Shown piece after piece: positions 1 to 5,789 of a stretch of DNA of 9,455 nt; position 1 is the first letter of the stretch, and every line of letters starts with the position of its first letter. A model generated the notes under the pieces. That model did not search any database, was not told the DNA's origin, and saw nothing but the letters and a program-made list of their open reading frames with translations. A program made the position numbers and the translations under genes. The stretch is from Clostridiales bacterium UBA2432. GTDB lineage: Bacteria > Bacillota > Clostridia > Lachnospirales > Vallitaleaceae. The DNA is taken from positions 1 to 9,455 of the forward strand of contig DDQW01000094.1 of assembly GCA_002342805.1 (NCBI GenBank), in the 5' to 3' direction.

Positions 1-23
1 CTGGGAGAGTAGGTGGCTGCCAA
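1..23 (+). rRNA. rrf: 5S ribosomal RNA, 3' end only
   Basis: The first bases, CTGGGAGAGTAGGTGGCTGC followed by CAA, match the conserved 3' end of bacterial 5S rRNA (the GGGAGAGUAGG segment of helix IV/V and the GCUGCCA strand of helix I). The rest of the gene lies left of the window. Two tRNA genes and a terminator follow, so this is the end of an rRNA operon. The exact 3' end is uncertain by a few bases because the 5' pairing strand is not visible. Confidence 0.85.
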
Positions 24-57
24 TTTTACATATAATTTTTTATGAATTATAACATAT

Positions 58-128
58 GGCGCCATAGCCAAGTGGTAAGGCAGAGGTCTGCAACACCTTC
101 ATCACCAGTTCAAATCTGGTTGGCGCCT
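58..128 (+). tRNA. tRNA-Cys (anticodon GCA)
   Basis: The full cloverleaf can be drawn by hand. The acceptor stem is GGCGCCA (58-64) with TGGCGCC (121-127), the D arm is GCC/GGC, and the anticodon stem is GAGGT/ACCTT around the loop CTGCAAC with anticodon GCA at 90-92. The T arm is ACCAG/CTGGT with a TTCAAAT loop. The discriminator base is T128, as expected for a cysteine tRNA. No CCA is encoded after it (TAAC follows), so the end must be added by tRNA nucleotidyltransferase. It is probably co-transcribed with the upstream rRNA operon. Confidence 0.95.
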
Positions 129-138
129 TAACAATTAT

Positions 139-212
139 CGCGGAGTGGAGCAGTCTGGAAGCTCGTCGGGCTCATAACCCGAAGGTCAGAGGTTCAAATC
201 CTCTCTCCGCAA
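139..212 (+). tRNA. Initiator tRNA-fMet (anticodon CAU)
   Basis: The cloverleaf has anticodon CAT at 173-175. Two marks identify it as the initiator rather than an elongator Met or Ile tRNA. Position 1 is C139 facing A211, the unpaired 1-72 end that allows formylation and prevents EF-Tu use, and the anticodon stem TCGGG/CCCGA carries the three G-C pairs typical of P-site binding. The acceptor stem is otherwise GCGGAG/CTCCGC, and the T arm is AGAGG/CCTCT. CCA is not encoded (CTA follows A212). It lies 10 bases after tRNA-Cys and is followed directly by a terminator, so it is the last gene of the rRNA operon. Confidence 0.95.
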
Positions 213-220
213 CTACTTTT

Positions 221-263
221 AAGATTGTTGTCTTAGCACTAGCTAGTACAACAATCTTTTTTT
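221..263 (+). terminator. Rho-independent terminator of the rRNA-tRNA operon
   Basis: A perfect 11-bp stem, AAGATTGTTGT (221-231) with ACAACAATCTT (248-258), encloses a 16-base loop and runs into seven T residues (257-263). It begins 9 bases after tRNA-fMet and closes the stable RNA operon. The loop itself contains the palindrome ACTAGCTAGT. Confidence 0.9.
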
Positions 264-293
264 GAGATTTTATTGGAAAGGAGCTTATTATTT

Positions 294-476
294 ATGGAAA
301 TAGAAGTTGGCGATATTCTGGTATTAAAGAAAAAACATCCTTGTGGTTCAAATGAATGGAAAGTATTGCGAGTTGGAATGGATTTGCGACTAAAATGTCT
401 TGGCTGTGATCACATGGTAATGGTTCCAAGAAATAAAATAACAAAAAGTATAAAGAATATTAAAAAAGATGGATAA
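294..476 (+). CDS. DUF951 family small protein (YyzM-like), 60 aa
   Basis: This is a small basic protein beginning MEIEVGDILVLKKKHPCGSN and ending NIKKDG. The features seen are the opening VGD-[IL]-V-x-KKxHPCG motif, a central LKCLGCDH Cys-x-x-Cys segment and the VPR motif near residue 46. These are characteristic of DUF951, a family of about 60-70 residues typical of Firmicutes and often next to rpsF, as yyzM is in Bacillus subtilis. The cysteines suggest a small, possibly zinc-binding or nucleic-acid-binding fold, but the function is unknown. ATG 294 is chosen because AAAGGAG at 277-283 sits 10 bases upstream. The in-frame TTG at 273 would place that ribosome binding site inside the gene. 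Only 30 bases separate it from the upstream terminator, so it has no clear promoter of its own. Confidence 0.85.
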   Translation: MEIEVGDILVLKKKHPCGSNEWKVLRVGMDLRLKCLGCDHMVMVPRNKITKSIKNIKKDG

Positions 477-493
477 ATATATCGGTACAAGTA

Positions 494-522
494 TTGATTA
501 TTCTATAAAAATATGATAAAAT
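494..522 (+). promoter_or_regulatory. Sigma-A-type promoter for rpsF-ssb-rpsR
   Basis: A -35 TTGATT (494-499) and a -10 TAAAAT (517-522) are separated by exactly 17 bases, with a TGA just before the -10 that gives an extended -10 element (TGn). Transcription would start near 529-531, leaving a leader of about 60 bases before rpsF. This is a hand-read motif and is not experimentally supported. Confidence 0.7.
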
Positions 523-539
523 ATATACTTGTGACAATA

Positions 540-583
540 TCCTTGCTTTTATATGTTTATAAAGGCCAAAGACCATAAGGAGG
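540..583 (+). promoter_or_regulatory. Putative S6:S18-binding leader RNA sequestering the rpsF ribosome binding site
   Basis: An inner hairpin of 9 pairs, GCTTTTATA (545-553) with TATAAAGGC (558-566) and a TGTT loop, is closed by an outer helix TCCTT (540-544) with AAGGA (577-581). The 3' strand between the two helices, CAAAGACCAT (567-576), stays unpaired. The outer helix covers part of the rpsF Shine-Dalgarno AAGGAGG (577-583). This hairpin with a one-sided bulge and outer stem resembles the known rpsF leader bound by the S6:S18 complex, which mimics the 16S rRNA site. That motif has a CCG in the bulge, whereas CCA is found here (573-575). The folding is seen by eye and the regulatory role is inferred. 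Confidence 0.5.
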
Positions 584-590
584 TGTAAGA

Positions 591-878
591 ATGAACCAAT
601 ACGAATTAGCATTAATCATTAACGGAAAAGTTACGGAAGAAGTCAGAGATGAAGCTCTTGAGGCTGTGAAAGCTACAATTGAACGTTTCGGCGGCAAAAT
701 TGCTAAAGTTGACGATTGGGGAAAGAGAAGATTAGCTTATGAAATTCAAAAGATCCGTGAAGGATTTTATTACTTCATTACTTTTGAAGCAGAAGCTGAA
801 ACTCCGGCCCAAGTTGAACAACGTGTTCGCATTATGGAAACAGTACTACGTTTTTTAATAGTCAAAGTTGAAGATTAA
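591..878 (+). CDS. rpsF: 30S ribosomal protein S6
   Basis: This 95-residue protein is of standard S6 length. It opens with MNQYELALIINGKVTEE, contains the conserved DDWGKRRLAYEIQKIREGFYYF segment around residues 40-61, and ends LRFLIVKVED. S6 binds 16S rRNA in the central domain as a heterodimer with S18, which is encoded two genes downstream. ATG 591 follows a strong AAGGAGGTG at 577-585. The gene is first in the rpsF-ssb-rpsR operon, 21 bases before ssb. Autogenous control through the leader at 540-583 is plausible. Confidence 0.97.
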   Translation: MNQYELALIINGKVTEEVRDEALEAVKATIERFGGKIAKVDDWGKRRLAYEIQKIREGFYYFITFEAEAETPAQVEQRVRIMETVLRFLIVKVED

Positions 879-899
879 TCCAAAGAAGGGGGAAACTCG

Positions 900-1358
900 A
901 TGAATAAAGTAATATTAATGGGCAGATTAACACGCGATCCTGAAGTAAGGTATTCTCAAGGGGCTGAGCCACTTGCAATTGCTAGATATTCACTAGCGGT
1001 TAATCGGCGCTTTAAACGAGATGGTGAACCCGATGCGGATTTTATCAACATTGTTGCTTTTGGAAAAAATGGAGAGTTTGCTGAGAAGTTTTTTCAAAAA
1101 GGGCAACAGGTATCTGTTGTAGGACATTTACAAACTGGAAGCTATGAAAAAGATGGCGTCCGTCGTTATACTACAGATGTTATTGTTGAAGAGCAGCATT
1201 TTGCTGAGTCAAAGAAAAGTTTTGAAGAGAGAATGGGAAATCAAAGTTCAAATAATTCTTATAATGAAGCACCTGCATCAAAAACCCAATCAAATGGTAA
1301 TGTTGACGGTTTTGTTTCAGTTGATGATGATTTTGATGATGATGATATACCGTTCTAA
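900..1358 (+). CDS. ssb: Single-stranded DNA-binding protein
   Basis: This is a 152-residue SSB. The N-terminal OB fold covers about residues 1-105, with MNKVILMGRLTRDPEVRY at the start, FINIVAFGKNGEFAEKF in the middle and GSYEKDGVRRYTTDVIVEE at its end. A Gln/Asn/Ser-rich linker follows. The C-terminal tail is acidic and ends DDDDIPF, the tip that recruits DNA replication and repair proteins. A purine-rich AAGAAGGGGG lies 7 bases before the ATG. The gene sits between the two ribosomal partners S6 and S18, as in most Firmicutes, so its expression is tied to theirs. Confidence 0.97.
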   Translation: MNKVILMGRLTRDPEVRYSQGAEPLAIARYSLAVNRRFKRDGEPDADFINIVAFGKNGEFAEKFFQKGQQVSVVGHLQTGSYEKDGVRRYTTDVIVEEQHFAESKKSFEERMGNQSSNNSYNEAPASKTQSNGNVDGFVSVDDDFDDDDIPF

Positions 1359-1394
1359 ACAGTCAATATAGAATAAGAATAAGGAGGTTTCATA

Positions 1395-1634
1395 ATGGCT
1401 TTTGATCGACGTAATAATCCTAGACGTAGAAGAAAAAAAGTTTGTGCATTTTGCCAAGATAAATCAACTACGATAGATTATAAAGATATTAATAAATTAA
1501 GAAGATTTGTATCTGAACGTGGAAAAATTTTACCTCGTAGAATTACAGGTACATGCGCAAAGCATCAACGTGCTTTAACTGTAGCAATCAAAAGAGCAAG
1601 ACACATTGCTTTATTGGCATATACAGTCGAATAA
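1395..1634 (+). CDS. rpsR: 30S ribosomal protein S18 (cysteine-bearing form)
   Basis: This 79-residue basic protein has the S18 signature: an Arg-rich N-terminus, IDYKDINKLRRFVSERGKIL, then PRRITGTCAKHQRALTVAIK and the end ARHIALLAYTVE. S18 pairs with S6 on the 30S platform. It carries C17-x-x-C20 and C54-x-x-H57, a set that could bind zinc, whereas many S18 proteins have lost these residues. The start follows AAGGAGG at 1381-1387 with 7 bases between. It is the last gene of the operon, and a terminator follows 38 bases after the stop. Confidence 0.97.
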   Translation: MAFDRRNNPRRRRKKVCAFCQDKSTTIDYKDINKLRRFVSERGKILPRRITGTCAKHQRALTVAIKRARHIALLAYTVE

Positions 1635-1640
1635 TAAATT

Positions 1641-1662
1641 AGATTATTAGGGTATATAATCT
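1641..1662 (+). other. Small inverted repeat in the rpsR 3' untranslated region
   Basis: AGATTAT (1641-1647) can pair with ATAATCT (1656-1662) around an 8-base loop. No T-tract follows, so it is not itself an intrinsic terminator. It lies between the rpsR stop and the true terminator. It could protect the mRNA 3' end or simply be a chance AT-rich palindrome. Confidence 0.3.
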
Positions 1663-1672
1663 TAATATAAGG

Positions 1673-1701
1673 AGCTGATAGCATATGCTATCAGCTTTTT
1701 T
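1673..1701 (+). terminator. Rho-independent terminator of rpsF-ssb-rpsR
   Basis: A perfect 10-bp stem, AGCTGATAGC (1673-1682) with GCTATCAGCT (1687-1696), closes an ATAT loop and ends in six T residues (1696-1701). It separates the ribosomal operon from the gdpP transcription unit, whose promoter starts 21 bases later. Confidence 0.93.
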
Positions 1702-1721
1702 CAATACAAGTAATAACATTC

Positions 1722-1750
1722 TTGGTAAATTATTCAATTAATGCTATAAT
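1722..1750 (+). promoter_or_regulatory. Sigma-A-type promoter for gdpP-rplI-dnaB
   Basis: A -35 TTGGTA (1722-1727), a 17-base spacer and a perfect -10 TATAAT (1745-1750) are present, and the spacer ends in TGC, giving an extended -10. The start point would be about 1757, some 30 bases upstream of gdpP. A second TATAAT at 1762-1767 has no matching -35. Confidence 0.8.
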
Positions 1751-1788
1751 AGGATAGGTTGTATAATTTTAAGTGAGAAAGGAAAATT

Positions 1789-3828
1789 ATGAGTAGAAAA
1801 AGAGTAAAGCTTGGCTTTCGTATACATACCTTTATTATTTGGCCATTAATCAGCTGTTTGATTTTATTTATATTATCAATGTATGCAATTGGAATTGATC
1901 GACCATTTGGTGTTGTGGCTTTGTTGGCTGCATTTTTTAACTTGATTGTTTTTGGTGTCATGTATTTTTTTACGCGAAAATATTTAATTAAAGAAACACT
2001 TGAATTATCTACTCAAATTAGTGATATCCAAAAAGAACATCTTATGCATTTTGATATTCCCCACTGCTTGCTGGATCCTAACGGAATTATCGCATGGTCT
2101 AATGACGCATTTTATGATTTAGTTGAAGACCCTAAAAATATTGGGAAAAGTATATCGGAATACTTTGAATCCATCAAAGACCAAGAGTATCCGACCTACG
2201 AACAACCGGTCGAATTTGAATTAAATTACAATGATAAAACATTAAAATTTTCCATGCATCAGCACCATATTGAAACAGAGCGGTCAGTGCTTATTCAGAA
2301 ACCTGCAGATCTTTCATATTATAGTGTGTATATTTATGACATTACGGTGCAAAAACATTTAGAAATAATCAATACAGAGCAGAAAACAATTATTAGTTAT
2401 ATTTATGTAGATAACTATGAAGAAATACTCCAAAGTGTAGAGGAAGTAAGACGGCCATTACTCGTTGCAATGATTGATCGAAATCTAAATGCAATGGCTA
2501 AAGACGTATCTGGTATTTTGAGTAAAATTGAAAAAGATAAATATATCTTTATTTTTCAAAAAAAATATATAAAAAAATTAGCAGATGAAAAATATAAGAT
2601 TTTAGATGATATTCGTGAGATTAGTATTGGCAATGAGTTACCAGTGACAATCAGTATTGGTGTAGGTATTCATGATTATAGCTACACAATAGCCCAAGAA
2701 TATGCTAGAACAGCCATAGACTTAGCATTAGGCCGTGGCGGAGACCAGGCTGTTATCAAAAATAACGATAAGTTTTCTTTTTATGGTGGTAGAACACGAG
2801 GCGTAGAAACAAATACACGTGTAAAAGCGAGAATTAAGTCATATGCTTTTCGTGAGCTCATTACTGAGGCAGATAATGTTCTTATTATGGGCCATCAATT
2901 GGGTGATTTGGATTCGTTAGGTGCGGCAATGGGCGTATACGCTTGTGCGCGATTACTCGATAAAAAAGTCAACATTGTCTTAAATACTATAACAACAGCA
3001 ATTAAAGTATTATACGATCAAATAATGGAAAGCGATCATTTCCCAGATAGCATTTTTGTGAGCGGGTCAAAAAGTGTTGAATTATGTGGATCAAATACAC
3101 TCGTAGTTATTGTCGATGTCAATAGACCAAGCTACTTAGAATATCCGGAGCTACTTAAGTATACAAATAATGTTGTCGTTTTTGACCATCACCGAGTAAG
3201 TACAGAATATATTGAACCAAGTGTTTTAAGTTATATTGAACCCTATGCATCATCAACATCAGAAATGATTACCGAGATTTTAAGGTATATTACGGATAAA
3301 GTGAAATTAGATCCATTAGAAGCAGATGCTCTGTTTGCAGGAATTTCAGTTGATACTAAGAATTTTATTATAAAAACAGGGGTCAAAACATTTGAAGCAG
3401 CAGCATTTTTAAAACGAAACGGAGCAGATTTAATTCGTGTGAGAAAGTTTTTTCAAAACGACATGGAAACATATAAGGCAAAAGCAAGTGCAGTGAAAGA
3501 TGCCATCATCTATAGAGAAAAAATTGCAATCTCTCAAAGTCCTGCAAATGGTACAAATCCAACACTTGCGGCGGCACAAGCGGCAGATGAACTCTTAAAC
3601 ATTTCTGGAATAAAAGCTTCTTTTGTTCTGACACAGTTAAATCATGTTATATATATTAGTGCACGTTCTTTTGATGCGATTAATGTGCAATTAATTATGG
3701 AAAAGCTGGGTGGCGGTGGACATCTAAGTGTTGCCGGGGCCCAATTAGAAGATATATCACTTGAAGAAGCAAGAAAAATGCTTCAAAAAGCAATCGATGA
3801 ATTTTTAGAGGAAGGTGAAGAAGAATGA
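1789..3828 (+). CDS. gdpP: Cyclic-di-AMP phosphodiesterase GdpP (PAS, degenerate GGDEF, DHH-DHHA1)
   Basis: This 679-residue membrane enzyme hydrolyses c-di-AMP to pApA, the second messenger that controls potassium and osmolyte balance and cell-wall stress. Two membrane helices lie at about residues 13-35 and 39-61. A PAS-like domain follows (HFDIPHCLLDPNGIIAWSND from about 87), then a GGDEF-like domain with no GGDEF motif (about 205-330), as is normal for this family. The catalytic DHH domain shows H369, D373 and D375 (MGHQLGDLDS), D443 (IVDVN), the DHH motif at 466-468 and D522 (GISVDTKNF). These are the expected metal ligands, so it looks active. DHHA1 ends with GGGGH at 641-645. The start follows AAAGGA at 1778-1783. 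Its TGA overlaps the ATG of rplI by four bases, so the two are probably translationally coupled. Confidence 0.95.
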   Translation: MSRKRVKLGFRIHTFIIWPLISCLILFILSMYAIGIDRPFGVVALLAAFFNLIVFGVMYFFTRKYLIKETLELSTQISDIQKEHLMHFDIPHCLLDPNGIIAWSNDAFYDLVEDPKNIGKSISEYFESIKDQEYPTYEQPVEFELNYNDKTLKFSMHQHHIETERSVLIQKPADLSYYSVYIYDITVQKHLEIINTEQKTIISYIYVDNYEEILQSVEEVRRPLLVAMIDRNLNAMAKDVSGILSKIEKDKYIFIFQKKYIKKLADEKYKILDDIREISIGNELPVTISIGVGIHDYSYTIAQEYARTAIDLALGRGGDQAVIKNNDKFSFYGGRTRGVETNTRVKARIKSYAFRELITEADNVLIMGHQLGDLDSLGAAMGVYACARLLDKKVNIVLNTITTAIKVLYDQIMESDHFPDSIFVSGSKSVELCGSNTLVVIVDVNRPSYLEYPELLKYTNNVVVFDHHRVSTEYIEPSVLSYIEPYASSTSEMITEILRYITDKVKLDPLEADALFAGISVDTKNFIIKTGVKTFEAAAFLKRNGADLIRVRKFFQNDMETYKAKASAVKDAIIYREKIAISQSPANGTNPTLAAAQAADELLNISGIKASFVLTQLNHVIYISARSFDAINVQLIMEKLGGGGHLSVAGAQLEDISLEEARKMLQKAIDEFLEEGEEE

Positions 3829-4271
3829 AAGTAATATTATTAGAAGATGTAAGAAAAGTTGGAAAAAAAGGTGAGCTTATTGAAGTCAAAGATGGATTTG
3901 CTAGAAATGTGCTTTTTAGAAAAAATCAAGCTGTAGAGGCAACAAATGATGCCATTAATCAATTAGAGCTTAAGAAAAAAGCGGATAAAAAGCGCCGACA
4001 AGAAGATCTTGAAGAAGCTAAAGAGTTAGGGGATAAAATCAAAGACATGGTGGTTACAATTCCTATAAAAACAGGAGAAGGTGGTCGTGTCTTTGGTTCT
4101 GTATCATCAAAAGAGATTATTAAAGCGGTTAAAGAGCAACATGATCTTTCAGTAGATAAGAAAAAAATGGTTTTAAAAGAACCAATAAAATCTTTAGGAA
4201 CACATATTGTTCCAATTAAATTGCATCCAAAAGTGACAACGGAAATCAGTGTAAAGGTTGTTGAAGAATAA
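3825..4271 (+). CDS. rplI: 50S ribosomal protein L9
   Basis: This 148-residue protein has standard L9 length and architecture. The N-terminal rRNA-binding domain carries MKVILLEDVRKVGKKGELIE and the signature DGFARNVLFRKNQAVEA. A long charged helix lies at about 45-75, and a C-terminal domain contains GGRVFGSVSSKEI. L9 binds 23S rRNA near the L1 stalk and helps maintain reading frame. The start is fixed by the ATGA overlap with gdpP, and the purine-rich GAGGAAGGTG at the end of gdpP serves as its ribosome binding site. The order gdpP-rplI-dnaB is common in Firmicutes. Confidence 0.97.
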   Translation: MKVILLEDVRKVGKKGELIEVKDGFARNVLFRKNQAVEATNDAINQLELKKKADKKRRQEDLEEAKELGDKIKDMVVTIPIKTGEGGRVFGSVSSKEIIKAVKEQHDLSVDKKKMVLKEPIKSLGTHIVPIKLHPKVTTEISVKVVEE

Positions 4272-4294
4272 ATAAGTAACCTGAGGTGAACTCA

Positions 4295-5632
4295 ATGGAC
4301 GAAGTAATAAAACGAATACCGCCACATAGTTTAGAGGCGGAACAATCCGTAATAGGTTCTATGATTATGGATGCAGAAGCAATTTCGGTTGCACAAGAAC
4401 ATATAGATCAGCATGATTTTTATCATCCGGATTTGAAGCTTATATTTAATAGTATTATCGACCTATATAATCGAAATCAACCTGTAGATTTAGTTACTCT
4501 TCAAAATGCTATGAAAACAGATAATCAACTGGATCAAATTGGCGGTGTTGAGTATTTATCCAAACTTGCCTTATCTGTTCCTTCGTCAGCACACATAAAA
4601 AATTATGCTTCGATTGTTAAGGAAAAATCAGTGCTGCGACGGCTAATAAAAACCGGCCAAGATATCATCACAGATAGCTATGAAGGTAAGGAAGAACTCG
4701 AAAACATCTTAAATTCTGCTGAAGAAAAAATCTTTAACATCATGCAAAATCGAAAGACAGAAGAGTTCTCTGAGATTAAAGAATTAATTACGCCTACCTT
4801 AAACTTGATTGTTTCAGCCCATGACAGCGGAGGAAGTGTGACGGGAATTTCTAGTGGTTTTCTAGATTTGGATACAAAAACAGCTGGTCTACAACCGGCA
4901 GATTTGATTCTAGTAGCGGCAAGACCATCAATGGGAAAGACTGCATTTGCCCTCAATGTTGCTCAATATGCAGCAGTAAAAGAAAAAGCATCAACAGCAA
5001 TTTTTTCTTTGGAGATGTCAAAAGAACAGTTGGTTAATCGTATGTTGTGTTCAGAAGCAATGGTGGATGCTCAAAAAGTTCGAACTGGCCATCTTGAAGA
5101 TGATGAATGGTCGAATCTATTAAATGGTGCGGCGATCCTTAATGATTCTCCCATATATATTGATGACACACCAGGAATAACGGTTGGAGAGATGAAGGCA
5201 AAATGTCGTAAACTTAAGTTGGAGAAAGGATTAGATCTTATTTTAATTGATTATCTTCAACTCATGAGTGGAAATGGAAATGGTGAATCAAGACAACAGG
5301 AGATTTCAGAAATATCGCGATCATTAAAAGGATTAGCAAGAGAGATGCAAGCTCCCGTTATTGCCTTATCACAGTTATCAAGAGCTTGTGAGGCACGAGC
5401 AGATCACCGACCTATGCTAAGTGATTTACGTGAGTCGGGTGCTATCGAGCAGGATGCAGACGTTGTTATGTTCTTATATCGTGATGAGTATTATGACCCA
5501 AATTCAGAGATGAAAGGTTTGGCAGAACTCATTATAGCTAAGCAGAGAAATGGTCCTACAGGAACCGTAGAACTTGCCTGGTTTGGAGAATATACAAAGT
5601 TTATGAATTCAACACGATCCCATGATATGTAA
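4295..5632 (+). CDS. dnaB: Replicative DNA helicase (DnaB family)
   Basis: This 445-residue helicase (called DnaC in Bacillus) unwinds DNA ahead of the replisome as a hexameric ring. The N-terminal domain begins MDEVIKRIPPHSLEAEQSVI, the hallmark of the primase-interacting region. The C-terminal RecA-like motor has Walker A ARPSMGKT at 209-216, Walker B LILIDYLQL with D319, and a motif-4 region SRACEARADHRPMLSDLRES ending in GAIEQDADVVMFLYRDEYY. ATG 4295 is chosen because GAGGTG (4283-4288) lies 6 bases upstream. The in-frame GTG at 4286 is part of that ribosome binding site. It is the last gene of the gdpP unit, separated by 23 bases from rplI and closed by a strong terminator. Confidence 0.96.
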   Translation: MDEVIKRIPPHSLEAEQSVIGSMIMDAEAISVAQEHIDQHDFYHPDLKLIFNSIIDLYNRNQPVDLVTLQNAMKTDNQLDQIGGVEYLSKLALSVPSSAHIKNYASIVKEKSVLRRLIKTGQDIITDSYEGKEELENILNSAEEKIFNIMQNRKTEEFSEIKELITPTLNLIVSAHDSGGSVTGISSGFLDLDTKTAGLQPADLILVAARPSMGKTAFALNVAQYAAVKEKASTAIFSLEMSKEQLVNRMLCSEAMVDAQKVRTGHLEDDEWSNLLNGAAILNDSPIYIDDTPGITVGEMKAKCRKLKLEKGLDLILIDYLQLMSGNGNGESRQQEISEISRSLKGLAREMQAPVIALSQLSRACEARADHRPMLSDLRESGAIEQDADVVMFLYRDEYYDPNSEMKGLAELIIAKQRNGPTGTVELAWFGEYTKFMNSTRSHDM

Positions 5633-5648
5633 TAAATACATCATATAG

Positions 5649-5745
5649 TTATAAACAAGTTATACACATAAAAGTGGCTAATGCACATGAAAAGCTGACT
5701 TTTATGTGTATTTTTTTTGCTTTACAAATCAAGTGTTTATACATA
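5649..5745 (+). other. Cluster of DnaA-box-like nonamers downstream of dnaB
   Basis: TTATACACA (5660-5668) fits the DnaA box TTATNCACA. TTATAAACA (5649-5657) and TTATACATA (5737-5745) each differ by one base. They occur in a short AT-rich gap between dnaB and the next operon. The perfect match partly overlaps the left arm of the terminator hairpin. In AT-rich DNA single matches can arise by chance, so binding by DnaA is only a possibility. Confidence 0.3.
5662..5718 (+). terminator. Rho-independent terminator after dnaB
   Basis: A 14-bp perfect stem, ATACACATAAAAGT (5662-5675) with ACTTTTATGTGTAT (5698-5711), is followed by eight T residues (5711-5718). The 22-base loop can add a few pairs (GCT with AGC). 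It cleanly separates the dnaB unit from the Tad-like operon. Confidence 0.93.
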
Positions 5746-5749
5746 AAAT
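5721..5749 (+). promoter_or_regulatory. Sigma-A-type promoter of the Tad/Flp-like operon
   Basis: A -35 TTTACA (5721-5726), a 17-base spacer and a -10 TAAAAT (5744-5749) begin just two bases after the terminator T-tract. The start point would fall near 5756, inside the palindrome TGTCGACA (5755-5762). This is the only good promoter for the genes at 5790 onward in the window. Confidence 0.65.
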
Positions 5750-5754
5750 AAAGG

Positions 5755-5766
5755 TGTCGACAAAAA
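5755..5766 (-). promoter_or_regulatory. Possible operator: TGTCGACA palindrome, 0A-box-like on the minus strand
   Basis: The minus strand reads TTTTTGTCGACA, close to the Spo0A box TTTTGTCGAAA and differing from it at the base after TGTCGA. It overlaps the predicted transcription start of the Tad-like operon, so a bound protein there would repress. The 8-base palindrome alone could equally suit another regulator or be chance. Confidence 0.2.
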
Positions 5767-5789
5767 GCATTTGAGAAAGGGGGCGAAAA

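Noticed and set aside
273..293. Seven-codon N-terminal extension of the DUF951 gene from TTG 273
   Set aside because: It would place the Shine-Dalgarno AAAGGAG inside the gene. The family begins at the MEIEVGD-type start.
1144..1371. Open frame of 75 codons inside ssb
   Set aside because: It lies wholly within ssb in another frame, has no ribosome binding site, and its Met/Leu-rich product comes from the repeated GATGAT of the SSB acidic tail.
1762..1767. Second TATAAT before gdpP
   Set aside because: The bases 17 upstream (TAATGC) do not resemble a -35, and a start here would leave almost no leader.
1734..1961. Antisense frame over the gdpP promoter and N-terminus
   Set aside because: It overlaps the promoter and membrane helices of gdpP. 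The product looks like low-complexity translation of AT-rich DNA.
2553..2579. A-rich runs (A8 and A7) in gdpP as a possible slippage or frameshift site
   Set aside because: The frame is continuous through the run and on into the catalytic domains. Such runs are common at this base composition.
3695..3889. Antisense frame over the gdpP-rplI junction
   Set aside because: It covers the conserved GGGGH motif of GdpP and the L9 N-terminus, and it has no supporting features.
4286..4294. GTG 4286 as the start of dnaB
   Set aside because: This GTG is the last part of the GAGGTG ribosome binding site for ATG 4295.
4678..4956. Antisense frame opposite the middle of dnaB
   Set aside because: It lies across the linker and Walker A region of a well conserved gene, with no sign of its own start signals.
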